A stretch of DNA of 64,000 nucleotides from Rhytidiadelphus loreus. Its lineage: Eukaryota > Streptophyta > Bryopsida > Hypnales > Hylocomiaceae. Positions 25,475 through 36,759 of this stretch are shown piece after piece. Both the position numbers and the translations under genes were made by a program. Under the pieces are notes generated by a model. It worked only from the letters and a program-made list of their open reading frames with translations, was not told the DNA's origin and made no database searches. The stretch covers positions 77,891,093 through 77,955,092 of the forward strand of contig OX344763.1 in NCBI GenBank assembly GCA_947034895.1. Direction: 5' to 3'. The stretch's first letter is position 1. The number at the start of each line of letters is the position of its first letter.

Positions 25475-26450
25475 CTGGAGATATACTGGTCACAAGGTCC
25501 TGTGACTCCTTGGGCTCATCCACAGGTCCAGCTTCATCCTAGTCCGGTGCTGCATCGTCGTGGTCTGGTCCAGCTTCGATCTGGTCAGGTCCAGCTTCCA
25601 CCTGCTCTAGCGCAGAGCTCGACTCGAGTTGATTAGGTGCAGATCCCGGAGACGCTTGCGCCATCAAATTCTCAGATGCGGACGGCACCCTCGTGACATT
25701 AAGTGACGGCGTCTGCGCCAACCTTGCACTATCAGTCGATCCCTGCGCCTGATTTGCTATCATGAGCTGCGATGGCACTGCAGTCGGATCGAACATCATC
25801 ATCGGACGTGCGGCTATCATCTTCATCATGACATCCGGCAACGACCCAATCAATTGGGTGATCATGTCCTTGTTCTCCTGACGGGCCCACTTGTTCTCCT
25901 CCCTTATCTCCTCACGTTCTTCCCTCCGTTTTCTTTCCTCTGCTTCATTGTTCTTCTGGATCACATCCAAGATCCACTGCTAACTAACCGGTGCTTCAGA
26001 CGGAGGGGGTTGAGCCTTCCTCTTCTGCGAGACCCGAGGCCGTGAGATTGGCGTCCGATACTCTCGTGCTGAAGAACCTGAGGATCCCTTCATCTCACTC
26101 GGTTCAAGATTGGGAACCGAAATATTTGACATTCCAGTGCTCAATCCTAAGGCATTCTCAACCGGATCCGTCCACTGTGCTGGTCCTTCTTTGGCGTCGT
26201 CCGCCAATTCGATCACCTCATCTCCTTGTGACAGATCAGGGATCTGTTTGCGGTATTGCCGAGCAGGCTCCTTCCCCTTCCTCGAGGACGGTGACGGCCG
26301 CGCCTTGTTGCCTTCAAAGTCGTCCTCATCTAGGAAGTAAACAGAGTCAAGGAAATCATCCTTGTCCATGTTCTCGGACTCGACGCACAAGGCCAGAAAC
26401 TCGCTTTTCTTTTTGCTATCTGCGACCACGAAATGATCCAGCGACAACAT
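25475..26450 (-). pseudogene. E2 cargo exon 3, DDFLD region
   Basis: ATG directly after CAG, then MLSLDHFVVADSK and MDKDDFLDSVYFLDEDD. Ser/Pro and basic stretches follow (RVSQKRKAQPP), then a charged helix ending DMITQLIGSLPDV. There are TAG codons near 25535 and 25980, the latter splitting the frame before EAPVS/WILDVIQ. A donor CAG|GTTGTT at 25475, phase 1, matches E1. Length 976 nt compared with 988 in E1. Confidence 0.7.
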
Positions 26451-26487
26451 CTGCAGAAGACAGACAAGATCAAGACATGAGAACAAA

Positions 26488-26800
26488 AGATTTCACTCGA
26501 CTCGAGTTAAAGTCCTTTAAGTTCTGACAGAACTTGGGGGGCAAGAGTAGTCTATTAGATAACAAGATCATAGCAATACAATTTCACTCGACTCGAGTTA
26601 AAGTTAATTCAAGTCTGACAGGAACTAGTGAAAACTGGAGCAACCGATTTGAACAAAAGATTTCAGGAATTAGTGATAACAGATTCCACTCGACTCGAGT
26701 TAAACCAAGTTCATTTAGGACAGACATTGGGACGAACGAGAACAGCATATCTGAGAATCAGGTACCAGAAATAATTTTCACTCGACTCGAGATAAAGTGT
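26488..26800. promoter_or_regulatory. E2-type palindromes in cargo intron 2
   Basis: Four copies of (T)CACTCGACTCGAGTTAAA at about 26492, 26582, 26685 and 26777, in the intron between exons 3 and 2 (26451-26848). Each is an inverted repeat with about 9-bp arms and a 1-bp centre. One further copy in intron 3 near 25428 reads CAACTCGAATCGAGTTG. Confidence 0.8.
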
Positions 26801-27663
26801 TGGTAGGGGGATTCACGTAAACATATTCTGGATTTGCTAGCCACTCACCCACGCAGCACAAGTGAATTTGCCTCCAGCAAAATATGACAACACGACATCC
26901 CTTGCACAGACGAAGTGGTCCAGCACTCTCAAATAAAACTCCATTCGGAGTTCCGTGTCGTAGATCCGATACTCGACTTCCACTGTCTGCCTTCTGGTGT
27001 TGTAGTGCGATTTCGGGGATACGAAAAAAGATCTCGGAATACTGCGATTCTTCATCGTGACCCCATTCTTGACAAGGAAGAGCAGCTGGATAGGATCCCT
27101 TGCGCGAGTACTCCTTTCTGGGACGTCTCCAATCCTCTCGAAATTAGACGGAATGTAGTCGGCATAGTGCACCGAGTAGTTCTTCCCGAAAATGGAAGTC
27201 CTAACAAATCCGCGGAGTTCCAGTTCTACCTCCTTCTCCCCTGTGATCCACAGATACACCTTTGGATTGGTGAGGTCGGTCTCAGGGTCATCTCCAAGAA
27301 TACCCATGAATTTCTCGAAGTACAAAGACTCGCTGTCGTTCGGACCCTTGTTGATGACACCCGGGACGTTTTTGAAGTCGATAACCGCCAGCTTGATCCT
27401 CGACTGCACCTCCTCATCCTAGACATTTGCATCCCAGTTTCCGAGCTTGTCGTCATTCATTTCGTAGGGTCTGAAAAAAGCGCTGGCCTCCGGCTTCAGG
27501 AACCGACCCTTGCTCTGCAAGAAAACTTTGAAGAACTCCTTGGCCATAGGAGACAGCTCATCGATGGTCTTCTTCTTATTGGAAGGCATCTTCATTTGAG
27601 TGAAGAAGGTCTCCCCTGACCCCGTGAGAAGCGTGTTCTTTGTGGCCTTCGTCACGTTATAGT

Positions 27664-27898
27664 TGTTAAGGTGAAGGCACAAACATTAAGCATAACAAAC
27701 AACACAATTGAACAAGAGAAATATATCCTCCCATAGCATGGGGAAGGTCTTTATATACTATCCAATACAGGTGTGTAAAAGTTAAAGTTAAAGGTAAAGT
27801 AACTAGTAGATCGCTCTATATAGATAGAACCTTCTATTCTAGTGTCATCTAGAAATAGCATCTACTATTCTATTTCTGAGTCAATGACTACTTCAACA
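27664..27898 (-). repeat. copia 3' LTR
   Basis: TGTTAAGGTG...TACTTCAACA, 235 bp. It differs from the other LTR at about four positions, seen near the start and at a GTTAAAGTTAAAG tract. Confidence 0.93.
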
Positions 27899-27990
27899 CT
27901 CCTCCTCGATCTATAGTTACCTCATTAAAAACTGATCTGTGATAAAACCTAAATTAGGAAAAATCCCACAGACAGAAAATAGTGTAACTT

Positions 27991-30900
27991 CTATTGAGGA
28001 ACTATCTCATGCAACAAACGCATGCCGGCCTCTTGTACTAATCTCCTATGAGTATAGGCCGGAAGAGCTTTGGTCAACATGTCTGCAATGTTGTGCGCCG
28101 ATTCGATCTTCTTGACTTCTATTTGCCCAGATTGAATGAGGTCTTGGGTGAAGCCAAATATCTGTGGAGAAATGTGTTTGGTGCGGTCAGTTTTGATGAA
28201 GCCAGACGCCACTTGAGCTATACATGCAGAGTTGTCCTCAAAGATGATAGTCGGCTTGAATTCTTGAGTAATTTCGCATTGCTCCATGATGATCTTGTTC
28301 ATGTTCCTCAACCATACTGCTTTCCAAGTTGCTTCATGGAAAGCAATAAGTTCAGAGTGGTTTGAGGAAGTAGCAGTAACCGTCTGCTTCACTGATTTCC
28401 ACGAAATAGGAGAGTTATTCTTCAAAAATATGTATCCAGTTTGTGACTTCCCAGTACTCTCGTCGGATTTGAATCCGGCATCAGCATAACCTATGATATC
28501 TGAGGTCCCTTCTTTGGAATAACAAAGTCCCAAGTCTTCAGTCCCCCGGAGGTATCGGAATAAGTGTTTGACACCATTCCAATGACAAGCTGCCGGTCTC
28601 TGGCTATGACGAGCTAACACACTTGTAGCAAAAGAAATGTCAGGCCTGGTATTTGTGGACAAGTAAAGGAGAGCTCCTACTGCTGCGAGGTACCGGGTTT
28701 TGTCACAAAACTCCTCCTCCTCCTCCTCGCAAGGACGGTAGGGGTCATCCATAATTCGACTTCGTCCCATCATGGGAGCGGAAAGAGGACTAGCTTGGTC
28801 CATTTGAAACTTCTTGAGAAGTCTTTGGGTATAGCCGGTTTGATGGAGAAAAATACTTCCATCTGGTAAGTGAGTCACCTCAAGGCCAAGACAGAAAGAA
28901 GTCTGACCTAGTAACTTCATCTCAAACTGAGAGGTTAGGAGACTTATAGCATGACTACAAGTGGATGGGGTGCCTACTAGATTGAGATCATCTACATAAA
29001 CAGCAATCACTACAAAACCTGTATCATTCTTAAGTGTAAAAATGCAAGGTAGGGATGGATCATGTTTGAACCCATGGTAGAGTAAGAAATCCCGAAGGTG
29101 TTTGTACCACATTCTACCTGCTTGTTTAAGGCCGTAAAGAGCTTTCTGAATTTTCAGACCAGAATAGGATCCCGGATTGTCATCCGGTGGGGTATTGTCA
29201 AGAAAATCAGGTGGTGGTCTAATATAGATGGTGGTCTAATATAGATGGTGGCATCTAGGGGACCGTAGAGGTAGGCTGTAACAATATCTAGCAAACGGGT
29301 TTCTAATCCAAGTTGAACAGCCATCCCTAGCAAATATCTAAATGTTGCAGAATCCATAACAGGAGAATACGTAAAGTCATAATCAACACCAGGGCGTTGG
29401 TTAAAACCTTGGGCAACTAATCGGACTTTGTATCTAACAACATGTCCCTGAGCATTCCTCTTTTTAGTGAAGATTAACTTGAAACCGATGGGTTTAGTAT
29501 GAAGCTTTGTATCTAGGGGCCCAAAGACTTTGTGTTTCTTAAGAGATGAGTACTCGGCTTGTAAGGCATCAGACCATTGAGGCCAATCGATCTAGATTTT
29601 GCGTCAGCTAAGGTGATTGGATCAGAATCTGAGGTGAGAATCCGAGTGATAAAGGTATTTACAGAGGTTGTTTCACTTGGGGTACGAGGGAACAATGGAT
29701 CCGGATGAGAATCAGAAGAAAAATCACTATGAAGGCTAAGGGGATCAAGTTTTGACTGTTTGGAGGAAGATGTTAACTGAGTAGGTTTTCTCTTCTCGGG
29801 AAGAACACTAATCGATGGCTGGCCGGCTCCAGGAAGTGGATTACGAGTAATCCTCGCAGTATTAGTGAAACCATCCGGAAGCTTTTCAGCTAAGGATTTT
29901 AGGTTAAGAAGTTTCTGAACTTCTGAGTCTACTAGGGCAGTTCTAGGGTCTGGATTAAGAGTGAACGTTTCAGGTGACTGAAAGTCCAAAGCAGAATTAG
30001 ATTTGGAGTTAGAGATCAAAGGAAAATGGGTCTCTTCAAAGTGACAGTTTTGAAACCGGGCTCTTTGCAGAGTTCCACTAGAAGGGGAGATGTAGCGAAT
30101 GATACTAGGAGAATCAAAACCTACGTATATTCCTTCCTGCCGGTGGTTACCAATGGTTTTCCTATGTGGTTCAGCTACGGGAACCCATACTCTACACCCA
30201 AAAGTTCTAAAATGAGAAACGTTAGGAACCTGTCCCGAAAGTAACTCTAAAGGGGAATGATCATTAAGGAGAGTAGGGCGGAATCTAAGGAGAGTAGCGG
30301 CATGAAGAACGGCATGGCCCCAGAAAGTAGGGGATAGCTTTGCATGCAGCAAAAGCGGCCGTGTAATTAGCTAAATTTTCTTAATGAATGCTTCAGCTAA
30401 ACCATTTTGGGAGTGTTCATATGGAACTGAATAGGTCAAGGTAATCCCAGAGGCTACACAATAATCTTCAAAGTGTCGTGACCTAAACTCCTGGGCATTA
30501 TCCATCCTAAGAGTTTTCACAGGGTAGTCCGGGTAATGAGCCCGGTACTTGATTAACATAGCTAATAGCTTGGAAAAGACCATATTTCTAGTGCTAAGCA
30601 ATGATACCTCAGAATGAGTCCCGGACGCATCTACAAGGACTAGAAAATATCTGAAAGGTCCAGAAATAGGATTAATGGGTCCGCAAACATCACCTTGTAA
30701 GCGTTGTAGCTTTGGTGGAAGCTCCGTTGGTAGTTTCCACCTTGAGGGGCGCTTGATAAGCTTTCCTTGGGAACAAGCAGCGCACTCCCCCACCTTGTCA
30801 GCGTCGCTGGGGCAGATGTTATGGCCTGCTAGCAACGGCAACATACGCCTGAACATTGTAGTTCCAGGGTGCCCCAACCTGCTGTGCCATAATCCAGTCT

Positions 30901-32341
30901 TGGCTAGAAACATGACAGAGAAAGCAGAGCCCGTAGGTTGCTTAATTCCAGTAGCTGGAAGCATCAGAGCCGGTCCGGTAGTACCGCTGATGTGAATTGC
31001 ATATAGGCCATTGGCTCCTGCACGTGCAGTGGCTAGGAATCTTTGTCCTTGCTTGAGCTCTAGAACCTCTTCACCATTCCTCACCGCAGTGAGAATGTGG
31101 ACTCCGTTTGCCCGTAGGTCCCGGTAGCTGATCAGGCTCCGGGGGGCAGATGGAGCATACATTGCTTTCACAATTTGGAGGGGGGTCCCCCCAGGCAAAA
31201 TCAGTGTTGCCTGGCCCTCACGGAACATCATGTCTCGTTTTCCTGCAATGGTTGTAATACCACATTTTTGCCAGGACTCGGCTAGGCCGGAAAAGTCAAA
31301 ATACTTTTGATCTCGCAAGATCGTATGTGTGGTAGCACTATCCAAGAGAGCAACATCAGGTTGATCTACGGACTGTACGGTGCTCACCATATAATTCTCT
31401 ACATCTGTCTCCTCTATCGAGGGGGCATCAAGGGTATGGGCCTCTCTCTGCCCAGCCTTAAGCTGCTGCAACTCCTTATACATTTTAGAAAGGTAATCAG
31501 AAGCTCTACAGTCTTTAGCAATATGCCCTACCCTACCACACTTGTAACATGTACGGGTATCCTGAGACTTTGAATTAGATGAGTAGGGTTTGTCAGAGAT
31601 TTTAGACTTATCTCTAGGTTTTGATGAAGACGGTTGCTTTTGATGTTGCTTCCACCGCTGCTGTGTCTTCATGTCCCTTGGCCTACGTGTTGGTATCTCC
31701 ACCGTGTGCGCTTCTTTGGCAGGCTTGGACTCAGCATTCTTCAATAGAAGTTGTTGTTGCTTTTCCGCAAGCAAAAGATAAGACATCAACCGAGAGTGAG
31801 TTTTAAACCTCATATTTCGGTACTGTTGAGCTAAAAGAGCAGAAGCAGGAGGGAAGGTGGAGAGAGTCTTATCAATGAGTTCCTTATCGGTGATTGTCTC
31901 TCCACACAAGCACAACTGGGCGGTGATTCGGTGCAGCTCTGCGTTGAATGCCAAGAGGTCAGAAAAATCCAGGACACGCAAATGAATCCAGTCGTTGCGG
32001 GCTTGAGGAAGAAAAATTGTCTTCTCATGGTGAAATCTGGCCTCGAGCTGCTTCCACAATTCGGCAGGATGATCAACTTGAATGTATTGTTGCCGAAGGG
32101 AGAAGTCTAAGTGCCGTCTCAGAATAAGAAGCGCCTTCCACTTGAAAGATGATGGTTCCAAATGCAAATGATCGCCCCTTTCTGCCGTCAAAGTACCATC
32201 CAACTCCTCCGCACACAAATAGGATTTGGCATCGATGCTCCACTCCAAGTAATTGCTCCCGTCAGCTTCCAACGCCTCAAAAAGTAAAGGTTGAACTCGT
32301 CCTTTTTCTCCCTTGGGACGTTTTGCTACAGGCATCGCCAT
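27991..32341 (-). pseudogene. copia gag-pol, three lesions
   Basis: Order from 32341: Gag with a CCHC zinc knuckle (CYKCGRVGHIAKDC), aspartic protease core LLDSATTH, a GAG-pre-integrase HSRLGHPG block, integrase (GDVCGPINP, RMDNAQEF), reverse transcriptase with YVDDLNLVG, and RNase H ending near 27991 (SELIAFHEA, EDNSACI). Lesions: a TAG at about 30369 after AEAFIKKI, a frameshift near 29590 in the linker, and a 17-bp tandem duplication (GTGGTCTAATATAGATG) near 29215-29250 that shifts the reverse transcriptase frame. Non-autonomous as it stands, but young. Confidence 0.93.
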
Positions 32342-32446
32342 CGATAGAGAAAACTAGGACGGCCGACGGCAAAGGCTCTAAAAACAAGAGAGAATGAAAA
32401 CTAAAATAAAAGTTGAGAGATCAGGGAGAGTCTCGTGCTGATAACG

Positions 32447-32681
32447 TGTTAAGGTGGAGGCACAAACATTAAGCATAACAAACAACACAATTGAACAAGA
32501 GAAATATATCCTCCCATAGCATGGGGAAGGTCTTTATATACTATCCAATACATGTGTGTAAAAGGTAAAGGTAAAGGTAAAGTAACTAGTAGATCGCTCT
32601 ATATAGATAGAACCTTCTATTCTAGTGTCATCTAGAAATAGCATCTACTATTCTATTTCTGAGTCAATGACTACTTCAACA
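32447..32681 (-). repeat. copia 5' LTR
   Basis: 235-bp direct repeat of 27664-27898. The primer-binding site lies immediately to its left in window coordinates. Confidence 0.93.
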
Positions 32682-33224
32682 ATAGTCACGCTTGAAGTCC
32701 TTCCATGCTTTCTTCCTGGAGTTCCCATTGTTGTCAAATAACCTGAGCTTCGAGTCCAGGTTGTGAAGCTGAATCCTCACAGCGGCCTTCTTCTTGGTTC
32801 GTTCGAGCTAGTCCTTCGCAGTGTAACAGTCAGGGAGGACTGACTTAGGTGCCTTCATGACAACCTTTGGATGCCCGTGCGCTCGGTTCTTTGTTCTGAA
32901 CAGGAGATGCAACGCAAGCCTTCCGAGGTCATTCTCGGTAATGTTCCCGATCCACTTGAAGAACTCCCGCGATATGACTCCATCCTTATCTGCGTCCCAA
33001 CCCTTGACGTCCTTGAATGCCATCAAAGTGTCTGGGTCGATGAGCCCCCCTTGAGACTGACTGGAGATTACCTTGGCCTAGAGGTCGTAGACATCTTGAG
33101 AAGCTGTAATGAGTTTGATCTCATTGTGAATGTCAATTTCTCTCTGGTTCTTCTTGCTCAGATAGCCCTGGTTCTTTTTGATGTCAATCATAGAGAACTT
33201 GAGCTTGATGGCGTTCTTGAACTC

Positions 33225-33351
33225 CTGCAAATTGACGGATCCACGATGTCAGTGGGAATCTTAACTCGATCCGAGTTAAAAATGGAGAGATGCGGACTAG
33301 GAAGAACATGAAGGATTTTAACTCGACTCGAGATGAAGGTGATGAACTTAC
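33225..33351 (-). other. E2 cargo intron 1 with palindromes
   Basis: GTAAGT donor and TTGCAG acceptor. Two E2-type palindromes (TTAACTCGATCCGAGTTAAA near 33261 and a slightly mutated copy near 33318) occupy this short intron. Confidence 0.75.
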
Positions 33352-34782
33352 CGCAAACAATCTCTGATTATTGCCGTCAGCTTTCGACTTCCTAGTCGGG
33401 GTGACCATCTTTCCAAGCTCTGTGGGTTCCCTTGGCAGTGCTGGACTTCCCATGCTTGTCCAGACAGACCTCGATGCCAAAATGTTGGTCGACCATGTTG
33501 GCATGAAGTTCTAGAAATGATTGACCCTGTTATAATATGCCGAGATTTTCCTAATGACACTATCATCCTTGTTCCAGACGACAAAGCAATCCCATTTCTT
33601 GAACTTCGCCTTCTTGTCATCAGGAATCTGCTCCATCCCTTGCATTCTTTGGGAGGCTGCCACACAGTGTTGGCCATTCACCATCCAAAACTTTCCATCC
33701 TTTACGTCCTCGAACTTTGCAGGCTTGGATCTTTGCCCTTGTGGATAAGCACACAACGTCATCTTCTTGTCAGGGTCAGGCATATTGATGAAGAAGTTGA
33801 GCGAACTCATCACACCCTGCTCTTCTAGCACTCTAATATTGAGATTTTGGGGCGGCTTCTCCAGTTGGTCTATGGAAATCTCAAACTTCTCCCCAATCCC
33901 TCCAACGTACGATTCTGTGCATGCTAACCAGTAATCAGAATATGATTTACAGGCCACCTCGTAGTCGATGTCCTTAACCTTTCCGCCAATGTCCTGTGGA
34001 ATGTCTACAATCTCGGAGAATAGGCTGTTTTCGGGTACCAGGGTATCCTTTCGTTTCGCGACTCCTCGTGGTTTAGGCGCCGTGGATGGAGACCCCGATG
34101 GCTCTCCCCAACCAAAACGTTCCGTGTGCTTCAGACGTGTGTGGCTTCGACCAGTCGGGGGTGTTACTAGTACGAGGGATCCATGACTTGGCTGACTGCT
34201 ATAATCACGCGTGAGAAAGACTGGCTGCAGTCTGTCGCTTCGGCTAGCCAGTGAGGCCTTCAGCTGATCAAATCCGGTGACGAGGGCGTTCACCCTGGAT
34301 GCCAATGTCACTGACTGCAATGGGCCTCCGTCTTTTGTTTTCCATCTCTTCTCCTCAAGCTGCTTCTCAATGATCTTCTGAATCGCATGATAGTCGGTGT
34401 TCTCCAGCAACCTGTAGTAGGTAGACACGGAGAATGTTGTTTTTCGGCTGTTCACGACGTATGAAAATATGTACTCCTCTTTTTGTTGGGGGTCAACTGT
34501 CTTGCAGCAAATGAAGAGAAGTCCATTCGGACCAGTCAAAACCTCTCGCACAGCCTCCGTCAGTGTGATGGGGAGGTTGCCTTCGACCTTCTTGTATTTG
34601 GTTCGGAAAAAGAGGTGTTGGTTCATGGGAACGAGGACAATTGTCCAGTACTCAACTTCATGAGGTTCCTGCCACTCCCAGCATTCACCAAGCATGTTGG
34701 CGTCTCCGTACTCGTCCCGGCTTTCTTCTGGGATGATAAAACGTTTGAGGTACACTTCCAGGCCAGCGACTTGTGCCTCCAT
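33352..34782 (-). CDS. E2 cargo exon 1: ParB-like region
   Basis: 477 open codons from ATG (MEAQVAGLEVYLKRF), aligned to E1 from the first residue. The ParB-like core reads GKFWMVNGQHCVAASQRM around 33650-33700, followed by WDCFVVWNKDD, ISAYYNRVNHF and a TNILASRSVW block. A basic segment (GRSHTRLKHTERFG...RGVAKRKD) lies mid-protein. The exon ends in phase 0 at GTAAGT. Uninterrupted, so the exon is under constraint or inserted recently. DNA-binding or nuclease activity is inferred only from the NGQH core. Confidence 0.75.
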
Positions 34783-34807
34783 TGTTGCACAACCATATAA
34801 CAACTGA

Positions 34808-35580
34808 CACTGTTAACTCGACTCGAGTTAAACATTGTTTCATAATTCATTGAAGTCATTTTCCTTCTGCTACTCCTTCGATATCTACTGAGTGCTTCAG
34901 TGTTTTAACTCGACTCGAGTTAAAACTCAACTATTTGATTGTTCTTATGATTCAGAGTTTCATGTAATTCGAGGGTTTGAGAATGTGTGTATTACTTTCC
35001 ATGTGAGGTTCCTCTGTAGTGACTTAGTTATTTAACTCGGTTCAAGTTAAATGCTTGTAGGCGGTTTTCTTCTCGAACTCGGTTCGAGTTAAATTGGTTT
35101 CATAAACTGGCTTTTCTTTCATTTAACTCGGCTCGAGTTAAATGTTACGAGCAGAGTTGTCTTTGTCGGCTTTTTAACTCGGCTCGAGTTAAAAATGTCT
35201 TTTTGTCTCTTGTTAGTCTTGTGGTATGGTTGATTGCTGTGTCCGATTACGTCTGTGACTGAGTTTCCTTAGAATTTTAACTCGAATCAAGTTAAAATTT
35301 GACAGCTCTGCGAGTTTTCTTAGAATTTTAACTCAAATCGAGTTAAAATTTGACAGCTCTGCGAGTTTTCTTAGAATTTTAACTCGAATCGAGTTAAAAT
35401 TTGACGGCTCTGCGAGTTTTCTTAGAATTTCAACTCAAATCGAGTTAAAATTTGATGGCTCTGCGAGTTTTCTTAGAATCTTAACTCAAATCGAGTTAAA
35501 ATTTGACGGCTCTGCGACTGAAAACCTTCAATAAATACATTATCGAGTTAAACTAGCATCGAGTTAAATTACCATCGAGT
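34808..35580. promoter_or_regulatory. E2-type palindrome array upstream of cargo gene
   Basis: At least eleven palindromes with half-sites TTTAACTCGA and TCGAGTTAAA around one centre base, near 34813, 34905, 35031, 35074, 35122 and 35172, then five in a 51-bp tandem repeat (35264-35520). Three isolated half-sites ATCGAGTTAAA follow (35540-35585). Variants include CGG/TCAAG centres. They begin directly upstream of the cargo start. Confidence 0.88.
35264..35520. repeat. 51-bp tandem repeat carrying a palindrome
   Basis: Five units; AGAATTTTAACTC recurs at 35271, 35322, 35373, 35424 and 35475. Each unit has one E2-type palindrome followed by TGACAGCTCTGCGAG. This shows that the array grows by tandem duplication. 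Confidence 0.93.
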
Positions 35581-36229
35581 TAAATTGCCATGAACAACTG
35601 ATTTTTGAATACTGTCACACCAATTTCCAACGACTAAACCCTAGACTCTCAGCAATTCGAAATACAGCAGAGCAGGATTCTTAAAAAAAATTGAATCATC
35701 AAGGAAACAACTGAATCCAAGGCCACAACAGTATGAGCTTTGAATGGAAGAATTGCACAAAAACTGAGCCAAACTGAGCCACAATTGCACACACAGAAAA
35801 CAAACTTGCAACCAATTCAGCGCAACAGCAGACAACCAATTCAACGTAGACAATCTCTCATCGATGAAATTGCAATGCTCCAAAACTAATTGACCAAAAC
35901 CTCGGACCTAAACCCTACACGAACTACAAGCTTCAAAACTGAGAATTCAAAAGATATGCATTGCAATGCACTTACAAACTAACAAAAAATCAGCAAAAGT
36001 TCCAAATCCGCCGTACCTGCAAACTTCAACTGCGGATGGAGAGAGGGAAGGCGTGGGAACCAAAAACGAGCTTCACACGAAACCAAAAACGAGCTTCATA
36101 CACAACCTCCCCCAAAATTCGACGAAGCAGCAAACGTTGCGCTCCCCAAAGAATAATCAACAACTGCGTTACCACCCTAAACCCTAACCACACTTCTCAA
36201 GCACTCAAAGACACCCTAACATTGCAATC
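35581..36229. other. No gene seen
   Basis: Non-coding DNA upstream of the palindrome array. A short AAACCCTAACC telomere-like word lies at about 36178. Open frames are short and lack support. Confidence 0.5.
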
Positions 36230-36480
36230 GCCATGAGGAATGGCAGGCGGGGGCGGAGAAGAGCATCGCAGTGGGCGGGCAGGGGAGGCGCGGTGGAGCA
36301 GCAGGCGCGGCGGGCAGGGAAGGCGCGGCGGAGAGGGAAGGCGTGGCGGGGGAAGGAAGGCGCAGCGGGGAGAGGGAAGGCGTGGTGGAGACAGGAAGGC
36401 GCGGTGGAGACAGGGAAGGCGCGGGAACCCAAATCTCCAGGCACACTCGAGTTTCGGGGAAGGCCGTGCAATCTGGGCCA
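36230..36480. repeat. GC-rich purine minisatellite
   Basis: Imperfect repeats of AGGGAAGGCGCGGCGGAG type, unlike the AT-rich surroundings. Long open frames in several phases on both strands are a consequence of composition. Confidence 0.7.
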
Positions 36481-36539
36481 TCCACGGCAATGAAGCATCC
36501 AGATTAACAATTGCTGTCTCCAGCGCATTTAGCCTTCAA

Positions 36540-36755
36540 GTATGGCTGGACATAAGTTTAATGAGCATGCTGGCATGATGAGTATGGCAGGACATAAGTT
36601 TAATGAGGATGTTGGCATGCTCATTTGGGCTTGGGGCATGTTGATTTTCAATTTTTAATTTTTTTAAGTATGGCTGGACATAAGTTTGTGAGCATGCTAG
36701 CATGCTCATTTGGACTTGGGGCACGCTGATTTTCAATTTTTAATTTTTTTAATTT
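36540..36755. repeat. Direct repeat of about 128 bp
   Basis: GTATGGCTGGACATAAGTTT...GCATGCTCATTTGG and a GATTTTCAATTTTTAATTTT tail appear twice, plus a shorter third partial copy. Confidence 0.75.
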
Positions 36756-36759
36756 TTCT

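Larger units (their letters stand above)
27664..32681 (-). mobile_element. Ty1/copia LTR retrotransposon
   Basis: 5018 bp with two 235-bp LTRs (27664-27898 and 32447-32681), ends TG...CA, flanked by the 5-bp duplication ATAGT (27659-27663 and 32682-32686). Just inside the 5' LTR (minus-strand view) is TTATCAGCACGA, the type of primer-binding site common in plant copia elements. A purine tract (GAGGAGGAG) precedes the 3' LTR. The LTRs differ at about four sites, so the insertion is recent. It lies in the E2 cargo gene. Confidence 0.95.
26849..33224 (-). pseudogene. E2 cargo exon 2, split by copia element
   Basis: The exon is 33224-32682 plus 27663-26849, with a copia element between. It opens EFKNAIKLKFSMIDIKKN after TTGCAG and ends KFTCAAW before GTGAGT. 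The two parts align with consecutive parts of the E1 exon. Besides the insertion there are stops at 33077 and 32808 (both Trp to TAG relative to E1) and at 27419. The domain is unknown but clearly conserved between E1 and E2. Confidence 0.8.

Noticed and set aside
36233..36578. Overlapping long frames in GC-rich DNA
   Set aside because: Open in most phases of both strands because of a purine-rich minisatellite; no conserved content.
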